Notes under the pieces: generated by a model | What the model saw: only the letters and a program-made list of their open reading frames with translations | Databases searched by the model: none | What the model was told of the DNA's origin: nothing | Made by a program: the position numbers and the translations under genes | Shown here: in pieces, positions 37,101 to 39,428 of the stretch | How positions within the stretch are numbered: the stretch's first letter is position 1 | Layout: every line of letters starts with the position of its first letter | NCBI GenBank assembly: GCA_027365345.1 | Contig: DAHXNO010000208.1 | Coordinates: forward strand, 1 to 39,428 | Direction: 5' to 3' | Length of the DNA: 39,428 nucleotides | Origin: Granulicella sp. | Lineage (GTDB): Bacteria; Acidobacteriota; Terriglobia; Terriglobales; Acidobacteriaceae

Positions 37101-39428
37101 ATGACCACGCTTCAACCAACCGAGACCCTCTCCGAGCTACTCCATCGCGTCTTCGGTCACAGCGGCTTCCGCGCTCACCAGCAGCAGGTCTGTCAGGCTG
37201 CGGCCGCTGGCCGCGACGTTCTCCTGGTCATGCCCACCGGGGCCGGCAAGAGCCTCTGCTACCAGCTTCCCGCGCTCGCCCGCCGCTCCTCCGGCCACAC
37301 CGGCGCGGCCCTCGTCATCTCTCCCCTCATCGCCCTCATGGACGACCAGGCCGCCAAGCTCTCCGCCCTTGGCCTGCGCGTCGCCCGCGTCCACTCCGGC
37401 CTCTCCCGCGACGACGCCCGCAGCGCCTGCCGCGACTACCTCTCCGGCAACCTCGACTTCCTCTTCATCGCCCCGGAGCGCCTCCGCGTCCCCGGCTTCC
37501 CAGAGATGCTCCTCAAGCGCAAACCCTGCCTGGTCGCCGTCGACGAGGCTCACTGCATCTCCCAATGGGGCCACGACTTTCGCCCCGACTACCGCACCCT
37601 CGGCCAGTACCTTCCCGCCCTTCGCCCCGCTCCCATCCTCGCCCTCACCGCCACGGCAACCCCCACCGTCCAGCGTGACATCCTGCTCCAACTCGGCCTC
37701 AAAGAACCGGCTATCTTCATCACCGGCTTCCGCCGTCACAACCTCGCCGTTGAAATCGTCGAGCTCTCCAAGCCTCAGCGCGCCGGCTTCGCCACCCGGC
37801 TGCTGCAATCTCCCCACTCCCGCCCCGCCATCGTCTACGCCCAGTCCCGGCGTGACGCCGACGAGTTAGCCTCCATTCTTCACCAACACTTCCCCACTGC
37901 CGCTTATCACGCCGGGCTGGACCCCACCACCCGCGAAAACGTCCAGCGCGCCTTCCTCTCCGGCAAGCTGGAGGTCGTCGTCGCCACCGTAGCCTTCGGC
38001 ATGGGCGTCGACAAAGCCAACATCCGCACCGTCATCCATGTCGCCCTCCCCGGCTCGGTCGAGGCGTACTACCAGGAGATCGGTCGCGCCGGCCGTGACG
38101 GCCTTCCCTCCCGCGCCATCCTCCTGCACGGCTTCGCCGACCGCCGCCTCCAGGACTTCTTCCTGGAGAAGAACTACCCTCCCACCTCCGATCTCGAACA
38201 CGTCGCCGACTGCCTCACGCCGGAGTTCACCTCCGTCGATACCCTCCACAACGCCCTCATCAAAAAGCGCATCCCCATCGACCGCGAGATCCTTGACCGC
38301 TCCATCGAAAAACTGCTCATCGCCGGCGTCTGCCTTATGGATATCAACGGCGACGTACGCCGAGCCGACGACTCACCCGCCGGGCAACAAAACGCGGCCG
38401 CGTGGAAGTCTGCCTATCAGGCCCAGGTCGCCATCCGCCGCGCCCAGGTAGACAGCATGATCGCCTTCGCGGAGTCCACCACCTGCCGCATGACCAGCCT
38501 GATCCAGCACTTCGGCGACACCACGGATGGACTCAAGCCCTGCGGCATCTGCGACGTCTGCAACCCCGGGGCCGGCGGATCTGCCCACACCGCCCACCAG
38601 CCCACCCCGGAGGAGCGCCGCTGGCTCCAACAGATTCTCTCCGCCCTGGAGCACCATGGAACCTCCAGCGGCAAGCTCTTCACCGAACTCAACCTGACCA
38701 AAGACCGCAAGACCTTCGACGCTCTTCTGGACGGCCTGGCCCGCGCCGGCCTCCTCACCATGGCGAATGAGACCTTCCGCACCCCGGACGGCCGTGACGT
38801 CACCTACAAAAAAATCACTCTCACCCACGAAGGGAAGTCGGTCGTCTCTGACAGCGACGACGCCGCCCTGGACACCGTCTGGCTGCGCAGCGCCATCCCC
38901 GCACCCTCCGCGAAAAAGAGTTCGTCCGCTTTGAAATCTCGAAGCTCGAAGTCCGGCAAAACCTCCGCGCAAGATGCCGCACCTCTCACCCCTGCGGCGG
39001 AAGATCTCTTCCATCGGCTCCGCGCCTGGCGCACAGAGACCGCGCGGCCCAGCGGAGCTCCGGCCTTCATGATTCTGCCGGACGCTGTACTGCGCTCCAT
39101 CGCTGCCCACGCTCCCCAAAACCTCGTCGCCCTTCATGCCGTTCCGGGCATGGGCCCGGCCAAGGTCGAGCGCTACGGCGCGGACCTCATCGCCCTCTGC
39201 CGCGGTCAAGCCCAGCCAATCGCCGGCAAACACCAGCCAAACAGGAACCCAGCGCAGCCCAACCGAACTCCAGCGCAGCCCAACACCAATCAAGCCCGGC
39301 AAGTCACTAGTTCAGCCTCTCACCAGCCCGCACCGGCGCTCGTCAAACACATTCCACCCCCACCAGTCTCCAAAGCCTCTAGCCCGTCTGAACCAACCCG
39401 CCCAGCCTCACCCACCCGTAAAACCACC
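37101..39428 (+). CDS. recQ: ATP-dependent DNA helicase RecQ (runs off the window)
   Basis: A 3'-5' DNA helicase of recombination and fork repair. The frame is open for 776 codons to the last base. Helicase motifs: Walker A MPTGAGKSLCYQLP (Lys50), DEAH at 148-151 followed by the RecQ-specific CISQWGHDFRPDYR, ALTATATPTV, and the motif-VI region IGRAGRDG. A zinc-binding cysteine set (CRMTSLIQHFGD, CGICDVC) at about 462-490 and the winged-helix RQC region follow. A Lys/Ser-rich linker leads to an HRDC domain at about 633-700 (LFHRLRAWRTE, VPGMGPAKVERYG). Beyond that is a Pro/Gln/Asn-rich tail with imperfect AQPNRTP-type repeats. The ATG at 37101 lacks a strong ribosome-binding site. Confidence 0.95.
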   Translation, partial: MTTLQPTETLSELLHRVFGHSGFRAHQQQVCQAAAAGRDVLLVMPTGAGKSLCYQLPALARRSSGHTGAALVISPLIALMDDQAAKLSALGLRVARVHSGLSRDDARSACRDYLSGNLDFLFIAPERLRVPGFPEMLLKRKPCLVAVDEAHCISQWGHDFRPDYRTLGQYLPALRPAPILALTATATPTVQRDILLQLGLKEPAIFITGFRRHNLAVEIVELSKPQRAGFATRLLQSPHSRPAIVYAQSRRDADELASILHQHFPTAAYHAGLDPTTRENVQRAFLSGKLEVVVATVAFGMGVDKANIRTVIHVALPGSVEAYYQEIGRAGRDGLPSRAILLHGFADRRLQDFFLEKNYPPTSDLEHVADCLTPEFTSVDTLHNALIKKRIPIDREILDRSIEKLLIAGVCLMDINGDVRRADDSPAGQQNAAAWKSAYQAQVAIRRAQVDSMIAFAESTTCRMTSLIQHFGDTTDGLKPCGICDVCNPGAGGSAHTAHQPTPEERRWLQQILSALEHHGTSSGKLFTELNLTKDRKTFDALLDGLARAGLLTMANETFRTPDGRDVTYKKITLTHEGKSVVSDSDDAALDTVWLRSAIPAPSAKKSSSALKSRSSKSGKTSAQDAAPLTPAAEDLFHRLRAWRTETARPSGAPAFMILPDAVLRSIAAHAPQNLVALHAVPGMGPAKVERYGADLIALCRGQAQPIAGKHQPNRNPAQPNRTPAQPNTNQARQVTSSASHQPAPALVKHIPPPPVSKASSPSEPTRPASPTRKTT

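Overview
The window is 39.4 kb of a GC-rich bacterial chromosome. It most likely comes from an acidobacterium of the Terriglobia (Acidobacteriaceae) type. This is an inference from several features together: two large TonB-dependent receptors with an N-terminal carboxypeptidase-regulatory-like domain, a PEP-CTERM protein, a secreted VWA-like protein of the kind common in that group, and a fused E1 alpha/beta dehydrogenase. Most genes lie on the minus strand. The plus strand is C-rich over most of its length, even inside plus-strand genes, so the minus strand is probably the leading strand.

Region by region. Positions 1-8.8 kb, all minus: the 5' part of glmM, xseA, an orphan receiver protein, a GMC-type FAD oxidoreductase, an AdiA-like basic amino-acid decarboxylase, an intrinsic terminator, and a secreted VWA-like protein. 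Positions 9.1-11.9 kb: a TonB-dependent receptor preceded by a clear cobalamin riboswitch, so it is most likely a vitamin B12 receptor. Positions 12.2-16.3 kb: a quinone oxidoreductase; a decayed copy of the 3' end of a glycosyltransferase gene; a PEP-CTERM protein; a ParDE/RelE-type toxin-antitoxin pair; and the intact family-2 glycosyltransferase whose 3' end matches the decayed copy. Positions 16.4-18.4 kb, plus: tRNA-Arg(CCU) with a swapped 19-56 tertiary pair, a 76-residue unknown protein and ispG. Positions 18.7-22.8 kb: a very large Oar-like TonB receptor with its own promoter and 5' leader hairpin. Positions 23-27.7 kb: carB and carA. Positions 27.9-29.3 kb: a Rieske ferredoxin and, divergently, an alpha/beta-hydrolase-like membrane protein that has lost its catalytic serine. 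Positions 29.4-39.4 kb: a fused 2-oxoacid dehydrogenase E1, an MscS channel, a YyaL-type thioredoxin-domain protein, a secreted S10 serine carboxypeptidase and recQ, which runs off the window.

Most of this is housekeeping or envelope content: pyrimidine/arginine precursor supply (carAB), isoprenoids (ispG), cell-wall precursors (glmM), DNA repair (xseA, recQ) and outer-membrane uptake. I see no CRISPR array, prophage, transposase or recognisable defence island. I cannot claim a wholly new multi-gene system. The signals most worth a second look are the C19-G56 swap in the tRNA, the diverged direct repeat made from a glycosyltransferase 3' end that brackets the PEP-CTERM/toxin-antitoxin segment, the B12 riboswitch that assigns a substrate to a composite receptor, and the catalytically dead hydrolase-like protein.
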